Below are positions 42,478 to 51,320 of a DNA stretch of 64,000 bases, one piece after another. Within the stretch, counting starts at the first letter, position 1. Each line of letters starts with the position of its first letter. The notes under the pieces were generated by a model, which was not told the origin of the DNA, did not search any database, and saw nothing but the letters and a program-made list of their open reading frames with translations. Both the position numbers and the translations under genes were made by a program. The stretch comes from CAYVQE01 sp964454005 (lineage in GTDB: Bacteria; Myxococcota; B64-G9): NCBI GenBank assembly GCA_964454005.1, contig CAYVQE010000012.1:17423-81422 (forward strand). The letters are read 5' to 3'.

Positions 42478-43128
42478 TTACTCTTCTACCCAGCGGCGAG
42501 GCACGCCGGCTTCGCGGGCCTGCTCGGGCAGCTTCTGCTCGAGGTAGGTGCGGGCCTCGCGCAGGTTCGCCTGGCATTTCTCGAGCTTGTCGTCGAGCGC
42601 GATGGATTTCTGGCGGGCGCCCGGGGTGGCGAAAATGAGCGCCTTGTGCCGCAACAGATCGCGCTCGCGTTCGAGTTCGGCGCAGCGGCTCTCGAGATCG
42701 GCCACCCGCTTGCGGGCCCGGGCGGCTTTCTCCTGCCAGGCCTGCTTGGCGCCTTGGCGGCCGCCGGCTGCCGCATCGGGATCGGCTTCGGCTTCAGCGG
42801 CCTCTTCAGCGGCCGCCTCGTCCTCGATGCCGGGGTCAGCCGGCAGGCGCTCCTGGCGGGCGCCCTCCGGCAAGGGCCGATACCAATCGGTGGCACCCGA
42901 GCGGTCGCGGCCGGATCGGCCGCCGGCCCGCTTTTTCTCGGCGGCCCCCTCTTTCTCCAGCTTCTCGATCACCTTGGACCGCTGGGGCTCAGGTAGCTGA
43001 TAGGGATCGTCGGTGTAGTGCACCACCCCATCCTCATCCACCCAGCGGTAGCTCTCGGCCCGGACTCCGCCGATCGGCGCCAGGGCCAGCAGGCCAACGA
43101 GACCGATGCCGGTCAGACGGCGGGCCAT
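42478..43128 (-). CDS. DUF4124 periplasmic protein
   Basis: 216 aa. The signal peptide ends at about residue 24 (GGVRAES) and is immediately followed by the DUF4124 signature YRWVDEDGVVHYTDDPYQLP. A basic linker, an Ala/Glu-rich stretch and a coiled-coil (about 130-200) complete it. The function of the family is unknown; members are small envelope proteins. The ATG at 43128 has GAGGAGGTGACC upstream; the Shine-Dalgarno sequence lies within the end of the GAF gene, so they are cotranscribed. Confidence 0.8.
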   Translation of the reverse strand: MARRLTGIGLVGLLALAPIGGVRAESYRWVDEDGVVHYTDDPYQLPEPQRSKVIEKLEKEGAAEKKRAGGRSGRDRSGATDWYRPLPEGARQERLPADPGIEDEAAAEEAAEAEADPDAAAGGRQGAKQAWQEKAARARKRVADLESRCAELERERDLLRHKALIFATPGARQKSIALDDKLEKCQANLREARTYLEQKLPEQAREAGVPRRWVEE

Positions 43129-43130
43129 GG

Positions 43131-44153
43131 TCACCTCCTCCGCAGCAGATAGCGGGCCAGCTGTTGGCTGATGAAGCTGGCCACGCCCAGATCGCGTTCG
43201 TTGAAGGTATCGCTGGACTTCTTGTTGATCAGCTCCAGGGCGCCGACCACTTCGCCCTCGTCCTGAACCGGCACGCACAGGATCGAGCGGGTGGGGTAGC
43301 CGATCTTCTCGCTGATGGCGGCGTAGAAACGGGGATCGCGCTCGGCGTCGGAGACGGCCAGGCCGACGGCGTTCTCGGCACAGAAGCCCACGATCCCCTG
43401 GCCCATGTGTACGGTGAACTGCATCACCTCCTGCGCCTTGGGACCGCGGGCGGCGCCGAAGTGCAGGTCATCCGAACTCAGATCGGTCAGCAGCACCGAG
43501 CCCGCATCCGTGCCCAGGGTGTTCATGGCCACGTCGAGCATGAAGTACAGGGCGTCCTCGCGGTCGGTCTTCTGCTCGACGCCGCTGGTCAGCTCGAAGA
43601 TCTCCTCGAGCAGGTCGGCGGTGGCCTCCGAGGTCAGATCCAGCGCCCGGCCGATGCCCGATTCGGTGGCCGTGTAGGGCAGTTCGGGCGCCGGCGCCGG
43701 CGGCGCCGTGGGAATGGCGTCGGCCGCTGGCTCGGCCGGCGGGGCTGCCGGCGGTGCGGTCGGGATGGGTTCGGTCGGCGGGGCTGCCGGCGGTGCGGTC
43801 GGGATGGGTTCGGCCGGCGGGGCGGTCGGGACCGCCTCGGCCGCCGGCATCTGGGGCGCGGTGGCCGCGGCCGGCATCTCGGGTTCGGTGGCGCCGGTCT
43901 CGGCTGCGGCGGCGCCCGCGTCTCGCTCGTCGAGTTCGCGGATCTGGAACACCCGTCCGCTGGCCGCATCGGTGACGTGGATGGAGTTGTCGGGCTTGAT
44001 GTCGCACAACACGTTCTCGGCTGCCGCTCCGCCTTCGCCGACCTTGGCCAGACCGGCCTTGAGGGCATCGATCCAGATGTCGGCCTCCAGCCGCAGGCGC
44101 ATGTCCATGGGCATCCGCGCCGACCGGGGGATGAATACTTCGAAGCGTGGCAT
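43131..44153 (-). CDS. GAF-domain signalling protein with Pro/Ala repeat linker
   Basis: 340 aa, cytoplasmic. The N-terminal ~70 residues (beta-alpha segment with NVLCDIKPDNSIHVTDAASG) are of unknown family. A Pro/Ala/Thr/Glu linker (~90-155) contains a 13-residue tandem repeat (PIPTAPPAAPPTE). A GAF domain occupies ~185-335, with MGQGIVGFCAENA, RSILCVPVQDEGEVVGALEL and a C-terminal helix. GAF domains bind small ligands, but no output domain is attached here. A strong divergent promoter lies upstream and GGGAG precedes the ATG. It is followed directly by the DUF4124 gene. Confidence 0.85.
   Translation of the reverse strand: MPRFEVFIPRSARMPMDMRLRLEADIWIDALKAGLAKVGEGGAAAENVLCDIKPDNSIHVTDAASGRVFQIRELDERDAGAAAAETGATEPEMPAAATAPQMPAAEAVPTAPPAEPIPTAPPAAPPTEPIPTAPPAAPPAEPAADAIPTAPPAPAPELPYTATESGIGRALDLTSEATADLLEEIFELTSGVEQKTDREDALYFMLDVAMNTLGTDAGSVLLTDLSSDDLHFGAARGPKAQEVMQFTVHMGQGIVGFCAENAVGLAVSDAERDPRFYAAISEKIGYPTRSILCVPVQDEGEVVGALELINKKSSDTFNERDLGVASFISQQLARYLLRRR
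43735..43825 (-). repeat. 39-bp tandem repeat in the GAF-protein linker
   Basis: About two near-identical 39-nt units encode PIPTAPPAAPPTE/PIPTAPPAAPPAE. Unit-number change would keep frame and vary linker length. Confidence 0.75.
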
Positions 44154-44186
44154 GGGATTCTCCCGTGATGGCAGGTCGTTACAAAC

Positions 44187-44215
44187 ATGGTAGGCAGGCC
44201 CAGGCCGGGTGTCAA
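44187..44215 (-). promoter_or_regulatory. Promoter of the GAF-DUF4124 operon
   Basis: On the minus strand, perfect TTGACA (44215-44210), 17-nt spacer and TACCAT (44192-44187). The leader to the ATG at 44153 is about 30 nt and includes GGGAG. Confidence 0.65.
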
Positions 44216-44282
44216 CCGATGAGACGCCGGCCTGACGCAGAGATCGCGACCGAGGTGGAAAATCAGGGGAGGGCGCCTTCGG

Positions 44283-44312
44283 TTGACCCGTTCTCTCCGG
44301 CCGGACTAAACT
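44283..44312 (+). promoter_or_regulatory. Candidate promoter of the RHH-like gene
   Basis: TTGACC (44283-44288), an 18-nt spacer and TAAACT (44307-44312), divergent from the GAF promoter. The leader to 44418 is about 100 nt with no obvious structure. Confidence 0.5.
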
Positions 44313-44417
44313 CGGAGCATCGGATTCGACGAGCCGATCGCGGCTTGAGCACCTCGGGCCGGCGGCGGGCGGCTTCCAGCCCCACTGCCGCCAGCGGAGG
44401 CGATTGCGGAGGCCAGC

Positions 44418-45050
44418 ATGGCGGGTGAACCGGGCTACCAGGTGGATCTGGAAAGCGAGACGATCCTGTACGAGGGCGAGCGGCTCGATCGGACGGCGCT
44501 GGCCGATCGCATCCGGCGCATGATCGAACAGCAGGATTATCGCATCTCGACCGCGGGCAATGCGCTGCAGCATCTGGAGGAGGTTTTGTCCAGCGCCCGG
44601 CAGCTCGAGGTGCGCCTGACCGCAGCCGAGGCCGACCGGCTGGAACGCCACGCCCGGCGGGCCGAGCTGAGCCCGGCGGCGTTTTTGCGCCAGGCCGCGC
44701 TGGCCTACTTGTCCGCCCAGCCCCCGCTCGATTCGGGTGCGGATGCACCGGCGGAGCCGCCGGCTGCGGCCGAGCCCGAGGCCCAGCCGACCTTGACCGC
44801 CATCACCACCGAGCCGGTCGAGCCGGAGGAGGCGGGCGAGGCGGTCGAGCTGACGCCCAAGCGGGGCGGAGAGGCGGCCGCTGCGGCCGGGTCCGAGCCG
44901 CCGGACGGGAGTTCGACCGACGAGGCCGCGGGCGAACCCATGGCCGGCGTCGCGCCCGAGCACCAGAGCAAGGTGGTCGTCGATCCGGCCTTGCAGGTCG
45001 AGCAACCGGATCCCGACTCCATCGGCGACAGCTGGTTCAAGAAGGATTGA
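44418..45050 (+). CDS. Uncharacterised protein with ribbon-helix-helix-like segment
   Basis: 210 aa, no signal peptide. Residues ~70-98, VRLTAAEADRLERHARRAEL followed by SPAAFLRQAALAYL, match the sequence pattern of ribbon-helix-helix or MobC-like DNA-binding domains. The N-terminal ~65 residues are charged and helical. The C-terminal half is Pro/Ala/Glu-rich, low complexity and acidic, ending in DSIGDSWFKKD. A DNA-binding role is possible, but I do not recognise the family. Divergent from the GAF gene; no partner gene is evident. Confidence 0.55.
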   Translation: MAGEPGYQVDLESETILYEGERLDRTALADRIRRMIEQQDYRISTAGNALQHLEEVLSSARQLEVRLTAAEADRLERHARRAELSPAAFLRQAALAYLSAQPPLDSGADAPAEPPAAAEPEAQPTLTAITTEPVEPEEAGEAVELTPKRGGEAAAAAGSEPPDGSSTDEAAGEPMAGVAPEHQSKVVVDPALQVEQPDPDSIGDSWFKKD

Positions 45051-45209
45051 TCGGCTCGACCGTCGCCGTGGACCGGCGGGCCGTTGATCCGATACGGCTC
45101 CAGCGGCTCCGCGGGTTGGCGGTCCAAGCGGTGCTGTGCGGGCACGGGCCGGCCGTTCGCGATCCGGCCGTCCTGGCCCGGCTGTTCGCGGGTCAGCGGA
45201 GAGATCGGC

Positions 45210-46394
45210 TCAGGGGGCCTCGATCAGCACCGCCTTGCCCATGCCGCCGCCGACGCACAGGGTGGCCAGGCCGCGCTTGGCCTGCCGCCGCCGCATCTCG
45301 TGCAGCAGTGAGATGGTGATTCTGATTCCGGTGCAACCGACCGGATGGCCCAGGGCGATGCCGCTGCCGTTGACGTTGGTGATGGAGCGATCGAGTCCCA
45401 GCAGCTTCTCGCAGGCCAGGTACTGGGCGGCGAAGGCCTCGTTGAGCTCGATCAGCTCAACGTCTTCAAGCTTCCAGCCGGCCCGATCGAGCGCCTTGCG
45501 CGTGGCCGGCACCGGGCCGTAGCCCATCAGCTCGGGCTCCACCCCGGCCGCCGCGTGGCCGACCAGCCGGCCCATCGGCTCGAGGCCGAGCTCGCGCACC
45601 TTGTCGGCCGAGGCCACCACCACGAAGGCGGCGGCATCGTTCAGGCCCGAGGAGTTGCCCGCGGTGACCGTGCCGTCCGTTTTGAACGCCGGTCTGAGCT
45701 TGGCTAGATCCTCGGCGGTGACGTCCATGCGCACGTGCTCGTCAGTATCGATGGTCTTGGTCTGGCCGCGCCTGGCCGGCACCTCGACCGGTACGATCTC
45801 CTCGGCGAAGCGACCCTCGTGGATGGCCGCCGCCGCTCGCTGGTGGCTGGTCAGGGCCAGCTCGTCCTGGGCCGCGCGCGGGATGTCGTACTTGGCGGCC
45901 AGGTTTTCCGCGGTCAGGCCCATGATCAGGTCCTTGACCGGATCGGTCAGCCCTTCCCACAGCGCGTCGGTCAGCACACCGTCGCGCAGCCGGTAGCCCC
46001 AGCGCGCCCCCTTGAGGGTGTACGGGGTGTGGCTCATGCTCTCCACCCCGCCGACCAGGACCAGATCGGACTCCCCGGTCTGGATCTGCTGGGCGGCGAA
46101 TACCAGCGCCTGCATGCTGGAGCTGCACTGGCGTTGGATGGTGGCCGCCGGTACGGAATCGGGGATACCGGCCCGCAGCGAGATGACGCGCCCGATGTTG
46201 ATCTCATCCGAGACCATCATGCAGCAGCCGACCAGGACGTCGTCCAGGGCGGCCTTGTCCACACCGGCGCGCCGGATCGCCTCCTCGGCGGCCACCACGC
46301 CGAGGTCGGCGGCTCGGACCTTCAAGAACTGGCCGCCGAACGAGCCGATGGCCGTTCGGCAACCCTCCAGGATATAAGCGTCTCTGAGTTCCAT
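45210..46394 (-). CDS. Thiolase (acetyl-CoA acetyltransferase)
   Basis: 394 aa, standard thiolase length. The nucleophilic Cys is C90 (QRQCSSSMQA). The C-terminal catalytic residues are His in GSGIALGHPVGCTG and Cys in CVGGGMG, and NEAFA is present. It condenses two acetyl-CoA or cleaves 3-ketoacyl-CoA; the biosynthetic or degradative direction cannot be told. The ATG at 46394 has GGAGGAACG upstream. It stands alone on the minus strand between unrelated neighbours. With the ETF-type Fe-S oxidoreductase at 31-33 kb it may serve fatty-acid oxidation; this is inference. Confidence 0.93.
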   Translation of the reverse strand: MELRDAYILEGCRTAIGSFGGQFLKVRAADLGVVAAEEAIRRAGVDKAALDDVLVGCCMMVSDEINIGRVISLRAGIPDSVPAATIQRQCSSSMQALVFAAQQIQTGESDLVLVGGVESMSHTPYTLKGARWGYRLRDGVLTDALWEGLTDPVKDLIMGLTAENLAAKYDIPRAAQDELALTSHQRAAAAIHEGRFAEEIVPVEVPARRGQTKTIDTDEHVRMDVTAEDLAKLRPAFKTDGTVTAGNSSGLNDAAAFVVVASADKVRELGLEPMGRLVGHAAAGVEPELMGYGPVPATRKALDRAGWKLEDVELIELNEAFAAQYLACEKLLGLDRSITNVNGSGIALGHPVGCTGIRITISLLHEMRRRQAKRGLATLCVGGGMGKAVLIEAP

Positions 46395-46495
46395 CGTTCC
46401 TCCGATCGCTGTCCGACTGAAGCCCGCATGGTTCCATGACAGCCGGGGTGCAGTCAAATGACGATTCGCCCGTTTTTCCGCCCCGCCGGTCGTGC

Positions 46496-46501
46496 TATCC
46501 T
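46496..46501 (+). promoter_or_regulatory. Candidate -10 element of the DUF4159 gene (leaderless geometry)
   Basis: TATCCT ends 8 nt before the ATG at 46509. The -35 region is only a T-rich stretch around 46473-46478. No Shine-Dalgarno sequence separates it from the start, matching the pattern at 21398 and 24476. Confidence 0.35.
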
Positions 46502-46508
46502 GCCCGGG

Positions 46509-47249
46509 ATGCGTTGGTTGGTGCTCAGCCTGGTCTTCTTGTCGACGGCCGCCAGGGCCGGCAGCGCTGAGCCGCCGCCGGATCAGCGGTTGGTGGTCGG
46601 CCGGCTGCCCTGCGCCCAGTCGTGGCAGGGCCGCGCCCACGGGTGGCGGCAACTCGGCTGGGAGCTGATGAAACGCACCAGCGCTGAAGCCGAACTCGAG
46701 ATGCGCGCGGTCGACCCTGCCGCCGACGGGCTCTACCGCACCCCGCTGCTCGTCTGGAGCTGCCCGGGGGCCGTCGCCGCGCTCGACGACCGGTCGCTGG
46801 CCAACCTGCGGCGGCACTTGAAGCTCGGGGGCATGCTGTGGATCGACGATCCGCAGGCCGAGCCCGGCGGCGCTTTCGACCGTTCGGTGCGGCGGGTTCT
46901 CGATGCACTCTTTCCCCACAACGCCCTGCAGCCCATCGCCTGGGATCACGTGCTGTTCAAGACCTTCTTCCTGGTGGTGGACGCCGCCGGGCGGGTACGC
47001 GCCAACGATCGGCTGCTGGGGGTTGCGCTCGACGAGCGACTGGCGGTGGTCTACTCCCAGAACGACATGCTGGGTGCCGTCAGCCGCGATCTGTACGGCG
47101 CCTGGGAGTTCGCGGTCGAGCCCGAGGGCGAGCTGCAGCGCGAGCGAACGTTCCAATTGGGAATCAATCTGATCTACTACGCCCTGTGTCTGGACTACAA
47201 GGACGACAGGGTCCACCTGCCCTTCATCCTCGAGCGCCGGAGGCTGTGA
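46509..47249 (+). CDS. DUF4159-type exported protein
   Basis: 246 aa. The signal peptide ends near residue 18 (AARAGSA). The rest has the DUF4159 pattern: a Rossmann-like fold with LLVWSCPGAVAALDD, a glycine-rich GGMLWIDDPQ and the conserved YSQNDMLGA, ending INLIYYALCLDYKDD. Such proteins are typically encoded with VWA/BatA-like and amidotransferase-like membrane proteins in aerotolerance-type clusters. Here the next gene is exactly such a partner, 3 nt downstream. MoxR and DUF58 genes are absent, so the cluster is reduced or split. Confidence 0.72.
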   Translation: MRWLVLSLVFLSTAARAGSAEPPPDQRLVVGRLPCAQSWQGRAHGWRQLGWELMKRTSAEAELEMRAVDPAADGLYRTPLLVWSCPGAVAALDDRSLANLRRHLKLGGMLWIDDPQAEPGGAFDRSVRRVLDALFPHNALQPIAWDHVLFKTFFLVVDAAGRVRANDRLLGVALDERLAVVYSQNDMLGAVSRDLYGAWEFAVEPEGELQRERTFQLGINLIYYALCLDYKDDRVHLPFILERRRL

Positions 47250-47252
47250 CCC

Positions 47253-49523
47253 GTGCCGCAGCCGACTGGTATTGTGCAGCCGGGTGAGCTGACCGATACG
47301 CTGCTCGTCTTCCAGGCCGCCAGTGGCTGGCGGTTGGCGTTGGCGTTGCTGGTGGCGGCGGCGGTGCTGGTGCTGACCTGGCGCGGCCTGCGCGGCGAGG
47401 TCGAGCGCTGGCGCCGCTGGCTGTTGTTCGGGCTGCGAACGATTTCGCTGTTGTTGCTGGCGCTGCTGCTGCTCGAGCCGGCGCTGCAGCATCGCCGTCT
47501 CAGCCCGCTACGCCGCAGCCTGGTGTTGGCCGTCGACGCCAGCCGCTCGATGGCGCTGCCGGCGGATGCGGATGCGCAGCGCCGCCAGCGGGTGGCTGCC
47601 TGGCTGCAGCGTCAGACCGGCCAGCTGGATGCCCTGGCCGGCCAGTTTGAGCTGGCGCCTTTTCATTTCGACACCGACCTGCGCCCGGCCGCGCTTGGGG
47701 ATCTGGGCACCGCCGCCGATGGTGACGGGTCCGATCTGCTGGCGGTGCTCGAGGCGATCGCGGCCCGGATGGGCGATGATCTGGCCGCGGTGGTGCTGAT
47801 CTCGGACGGTGCCGACACCACCGGCCTGGGCCGCCGGCCGCCGCAACGTGCGGCCGAGGCCATCGCCGAGGCGCTCGATGATTTCCCGGTGCCCGTCAAC
47901 ACCTTCGTCGCCGGCGGCGCGGGGCCCTTCCGCGATCTGGCCATCGCCGAGGTGAGCGCTGATGACTTCGCCTTCATCCGCAATGCGGTCGAGGTGGAGG
48001 TGGAGTTGGTGGCCACCGGTCTGGGGGCGGTCACCGCGCCGGTGTCGCTCGATCAGGGGGGGCGCAACCTGGCCTCGACTTCGGTGCAGCTGGAGGCGGG
48101 TGAGCCCAGGCGGGTGACCCTGCGCTTCGTCCCCGACCGGGTCGGCAAGTTCGTCTATCGCGTCAGCACTCCGGTGTTGCCGGGCGAGCGCTTGCCCGAC
48201 AACAACCAGCACACCTTCGTCGCCCGCATCATCCGCGACAAGATCCGGGTGCTGCACCTGGTCGGCCGGCCCTGTTGGGATGTGCGTTTCCTGCGCCAGG
48301 CGCTCAAGCGCAACCCCAACGTGGACCTGGTCAGCTTCTTCATCCTGCGCACCGCCCACGATGCGCCGGGCGTATCCCAGGATCGACTCAGCCTGATCCC
48401 CTTTCCGGTCGACGAGCTGTTCGGCCACGAGCTGCCGACCTTCGATGCGGTCATCTTCCAGAACTTCAACCACGGGCCCTACCGGGTGACCCATTACCTG
48501 CCTCAAGTGGCCGATTACGTCAGCGGCGGCGGGGCGTTGTTGATGATCGGCGGCGACCTTTCCTTCGGCGCCGGCGGCTACGGTCAGACGCCGCTGGAAT
48601 CGGTGTTGCCGGTCCGGTTGGCGCCGGGTGACGATCTGCGGGTCCAGGCGTTTCGGGCCGTGGCGTCTTCGGCCGGGGCCGATCATCCGGTGCTCGATCT
48701 GGGCAGCGGAGAAAACTTCGACCAGCTGCCGCCTTTCGGCTCCTTCAACCAGGCCGAGGGGTTGCAGCCGCAAGCGGTGGTCTTGCTCGAGCATCCATTC
48801 GAACGCTCCGGCGACCGGCGGTCCCCGATCCTGGCCCTGCGGCAGGTCGATCGTGGACGGTCGGCGGCGTTGCTGACCGATGGTCTCTGGCGCTGGAACT
48901 ACATCCATGCCGGCCAGGGCGGATCGCCGCGGATCTACCACCGGCTGTTCAACAATCTGCTGCGCTGGCTGATTCGCGATCCGGGCTTGCAGGCGGTATC
49001 GCTGCAGACCGCCCGCACCCGATATGGGCCCGACGATCCGGTTCGGCTCGAGGCCCGGCTGCACGGCGCTGCCCGGGGTGCGCGGCTGCGCTTGACCCTG
49101 CTAGACGCCCGCGACGGCGAGCCGCTGGAGCGGCGTGCCGTGGCGCTGGACGCCGGCGGCAAGGCCGAGATCGAGATCGACGCTCCGCAGCCGGGCGCCT
49201 ATCTGGCTCGGCTGGAGGCCGACGCCCAGACGGGCACCGGACTTCGCGCTGAGGAGGCCTTCGTGGTCACCGGCGGCGGACGCGAGCGCAGCCAGCCCCG
49301 GCCGCGGCCCGAGCTGCTGGAAGGGATCGCTGCGGCAACCGGCGGCCGGTCGGACAGCATCGACGACGGCGCGCTGGATGCATTGGAGTTCGACGAGGGC
49401 CGCCGATATCGTGTGGAGGCCAGCACAACCCGTCCGCTGTTGGGCGCGGGTTGGGCGCTCGGGCTGGTGCTGGCTTTGTGGACGTTGGAGTGGTTCTTGC
49501 GGCGCCGTTGGGGGTTCGCGTGA
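47253..49523 (+). CDS. VWA / glutamine-amidotransferase-like membrane protein
   Basis: 756 aa. Two N-terminal membrane spans (~26-43, ~57-75) precede a VWA-like domain (~88-230) with a MIDAS-type DASRS. A beta-sandwich region (~235-310) follows, then a class I amidotransferase-like fold (~320-560) with IRVLHLVGRPCWDVRFL and VADYVSGGGALLMIGGDLSF. A beta domain and a C-terminal span (~730-748) complete the protein. A conventional amidotransferase catalytic triad is not obvious. The GTG start has GGAGG upstream and lies 3 nt after the DUF4159 stop. It is probably an envelope-stress or secretion-related complex subunit; the precise role is unknown. Confidence 0.75.
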   Translation: MPQPTGIVQPGELTDTLLVFQAASGWRLALALLVAAAVLVLTWRGLRGEVERWRRWLLFGLRTISLLLLALLLLEPALQHRRLSPLRRSLVLAVDASRSMALPADADAQRRQRVAAWLQRQTGQLDALAGQFELAPFHFDTDLRPAALGDLGTAADGDGSDLLAVLEAIAARMGDDLAAVVLISDGADTTGLGRRPPQRAAEAIAEALDDFPVPVNTFVAGGAGPFRDLAIAEVSADDFAFIRNAVEVEVELVATGLGAVTAPVSLDQGGRNLASTSVQLEAGEPRRVTLRFVPDRVGKFVYRVSTPVLPGERLPDNNQHTFVARIIRDKIRVLHLVGRPCWDVRFLRQALKRNPNVDLVSFFILRTAHDAPGVSQDRLSLIPFPVDELFGHELPTFDAVIFQNFNHGPYRVTHYLPQVADYVSGGGALLMIGGDLSFGAGGYGQTPLESVLPVRLAPGDDLRVQAFRAVASSAGADHPVLDLGSGENFDQLPPFGSFNQAEGLQPQAVVLLEHPFERSGDRRSPILALRQVDRGRSAALLTDGLWRWNYIHAGQGGSPRIYHRLFNNLLRWLIRDPGLQAVSLQTARTRYGPDDPVRLEARLHGAARGARLRLTLLDARDGEPLERRAVALDAGGKAEIEIDAPQPGAYLARLEADAQTGTGLRAEEAFVVTGGGRERSQPRPRPELLEGIAAATGGRSDSIDDGALDALEFDEGRRYRVEASTTRPLLGAGWALGLVLALWTLEWFLRRRWGFA

Positions 49524-51205
49524 TCGTGGAGCGAACCGGGATCGGAGTGCCGGTGCACCTTGGTCTGGCGCTCGGGATGTTGCTGGCCCTGGCCGCGCCA
49601 GCGCAAGCGGATGACGACCAAACCGAGCGATCGGCCTGCAGCGATCGCCGGCTGCGCGCCGCGGACGGCAGCCCGACGGAGTTGACCGATTGCGCGCTCG
49701 AGGCGCTGCTGCGGCGGGCCGCTCTGCGCCAGCACCTGGCGATCTGCGTCGAGCGGGCCGCCGCCGATCCCATCCGGGTCGGGGGCGGTCTGCGTTTCAC
49801 ACTCGATCTACATCCGGGCGGCGGTCTCGCCGGTTTGCACGTTCAGCGCTCGGCCTTCGATCGCACCCGGCTGCCCGCCTGCCTGAAGGCCGTATTGCGC
49901 AGTCGGCTCGGCGGCGGCGGCAAGGGCGAGCCCGCCCGGTTGGAAGGGCGCCTGCGCGTCGAGCCGGAAGAGCCGGAACGTTTCGGCTTTTCGCTCTGGG
50001 CCGAGCTGCTGCCGGCCGACCGGCCGGCGCCGGCGGCGCTGCCCGGAGGCTTCACCCGGGCCGGACGCTCGCGCTTGAGCGCCTGCTATGGCGATGGACT
50101 GTGGTTGGTGATGGGCCTGCGGCCCGAGGGCGACGGCGGGGCCGAGCGCTGGAGCGAGCCGCCGCCGCCGGATCCGGTGGGCGATTGCCTGGCCCTGGCC
50201 AAAAAAAAAGAGCCGCCCGGCAAGAGCTGGCGCCAGCGCAAACGCACCCGGCGGGCCCGGCGACGTAAGGTGACCAGCTGTCTGACCGATCTGCTCGAAG
50301 CTCCCGATTGGGAGCTGCGGGCCGCCGCGGCCGAGGAGCTGGCCCGTTCCCGGCGCTGGCGCGGGCGCGGCGCCATTCAGCGCGCCGTCGAACGGGGCCT
50401 CGGTGTGCGCTTCTGTGGCGACGGCGACTCGAACGGCGGTCGCAACAGCGGAAAAGACGGCGGGCGGCGGGGCGATTTGGAAATGGCCGGCCCCGAGCGG
50501 CTGCTGCAGCCGCCGCCGGCCGCCGCCGCCGGACATGCCCTGGTCCGCATGCTGCGGGCCCAGCTGCGCCTGCGCCGGGGACCGCGACCAGGCGTGCTGG
50601 CGGCGCTGGCCACCCACCCCGACCCCCGGGTGCGCCTGCGGTTGCTGGACACGGTGATGGTGCGTTGGTGGTTCGAGGTGCCAGAGGGGCTCGAGAGGCT
50701 GGTCCGCGATCCGGCTGTGGACGTGCGCGGTCGGGCCCAACAGCTCGGTTGCCAGCGCGAGGTGTGGCCGGCCCGGCGGGCCTTTCGGACCGATCTACGC
50801 CATCCCGACCCGCGGGTGCGGGCCAGCGCGCTGGTGCGTGCCCGAGCCTGTGCCTACTGGGATCCGGAATCGGTGGTGGCGGCGGCCCGGCGCGAGCCGT
50901 CGGCTCCGCTGGCGATGCTGATGCTGCGCACGGTCCCGGTGCGCGACCGCCAACTGCTGCTCGAACGCGCCGGCGTAGGCCTGTTCGATTCCTGTCCGTT
51001 GGTGCGCTACCTGGCCTCCGGTCTGCTGGGCCGGTTGGACGAGCTACCGGCAGAACTCGTCCACCAGGCGCTGGCGCGCGAGCGCGATCCGCGCATCCGC
51101 CGCCGGCTCGAGGCCCTGGCCGCGGGCCGTCCTGCCAGACCTTCGGTCGAGCAGATCTGGTTCCAGCTCGAGGGCGGGCTTGACGCCGCTGGGGCTTGGC
51201 GCTAA
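49520..51205 (+). CDS. Exported HEAT-repeat-like protein with A9 tract
   Basis: 561 aa from the GTG that overlaps the previous stop by 4 nt (GTGA). A signal peptide precedes ALAAPAQADDD. The N-terminal half has a TonB/AgmX-like beta pattern (LRFTLDLHPGGGLAGLHVQR...LPACLKAVL). The C-terminal half carries HEAT-like helical repeats (WELRAAAAEELARSRRWRG, HPDPRVRLRLLD, DPAVDVRGRAQQLG, HPDPRVRASALVRAR, CPLVRYLASGLLGRLD). A run of nine A (50201-50209) encodes Lys-Lys-Lys in the middle. The function is unknown; it ends the DUF4159 operon. Confidence 0.65.
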   Translation: MIVERTGIGVPVHLGLALGMLLALAAPAQADDDQTERSACSDRRLRAADGSPTELTDCALEALLRRAALRQHLAICVERAAADPIRVGGGLRFTLDLHPGGGLAGLHVQRSAFDRTRLPACLKAVLRSRLGGGGKGEPARLEGRLRVEPEEPERFGFSLWAELLPADRPAPAALPGGFTRAGRSRLSACYGDGLWLVMGLRPEGDGGAERWSEPPPPDPVGDCLALAKKKEPPGKSWRQRKRTRRARRRKVTSCLTDLLEAPDWELRAAAAEELARSRRWRGRGAIQRAVERGLGVRFCGDGDSNGGRNSGKDGGRRGDLEMAGPERLLQPPPAAAAGHALVRMLRAQLRLRRGPRPGVLAALATHPDPRVRLRLLDTVMVRWWFEVPEGLERLVRDPAVDVRGRAQQLGCQREVWPARRAFRTDLRHPDPRVRASALVRARACAYWDPESVVAAARREPSAPLAMLMLRTVPVRDRQLLLERAGVGLFDSCPLVRYLASGLLGRLDELPAELVHQALARERDPRIRRRLEALAAGRPARPSVEQIWFQLEGGLDAAGAWR

Positions 51206-51214
51206 GTAGATGAG

Positions 51215-51320
51215 GGTGACTCCGAATCGCTCGGCCTAACGCCGCTGGCCAGGGGCGGGCGATCGACAGGGTGCGGTCGGGAAACCACCGTGCCTCCCGC
51301 GCTTGGAAAGGGGTCGCACC
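51215..51320 (+). ncRNA. Moco riboswitch (MOCO RNA motif) aptamer upstream of moaA
   Basis: Several conserved blocks match the molybdenum-cofactor RNA motif: CTCCGA near 51220, GGCC pairs (51233-51236 with 51247-51250), GCCTCCC (51292-51298) and TGGAAAGG (51304-51311), in the order known from the E. coli moaA leader. The closing stem P1 can be drawn: GGTG and ACTCC (51215-51223) pair with GGGGT and CACC (51310-51320) around a two-base bulge. Downstream, CCTTTCCAA (51342-51350) is perfectly complementary to aptamer bases TTGGAAAGG (51303-51311), giving a plausible switching partner before the ATG at 51374. It lies directly ahead of moaA, the expected genetic context. Confidence 0.82.

Noticed and set aside
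45051..45209. Possible small gene between the RHH-like gene and thiolase
   Set aside because: The open frames are short, lack ribosome-binding sites and read through the thiolase 3' end in antisense.
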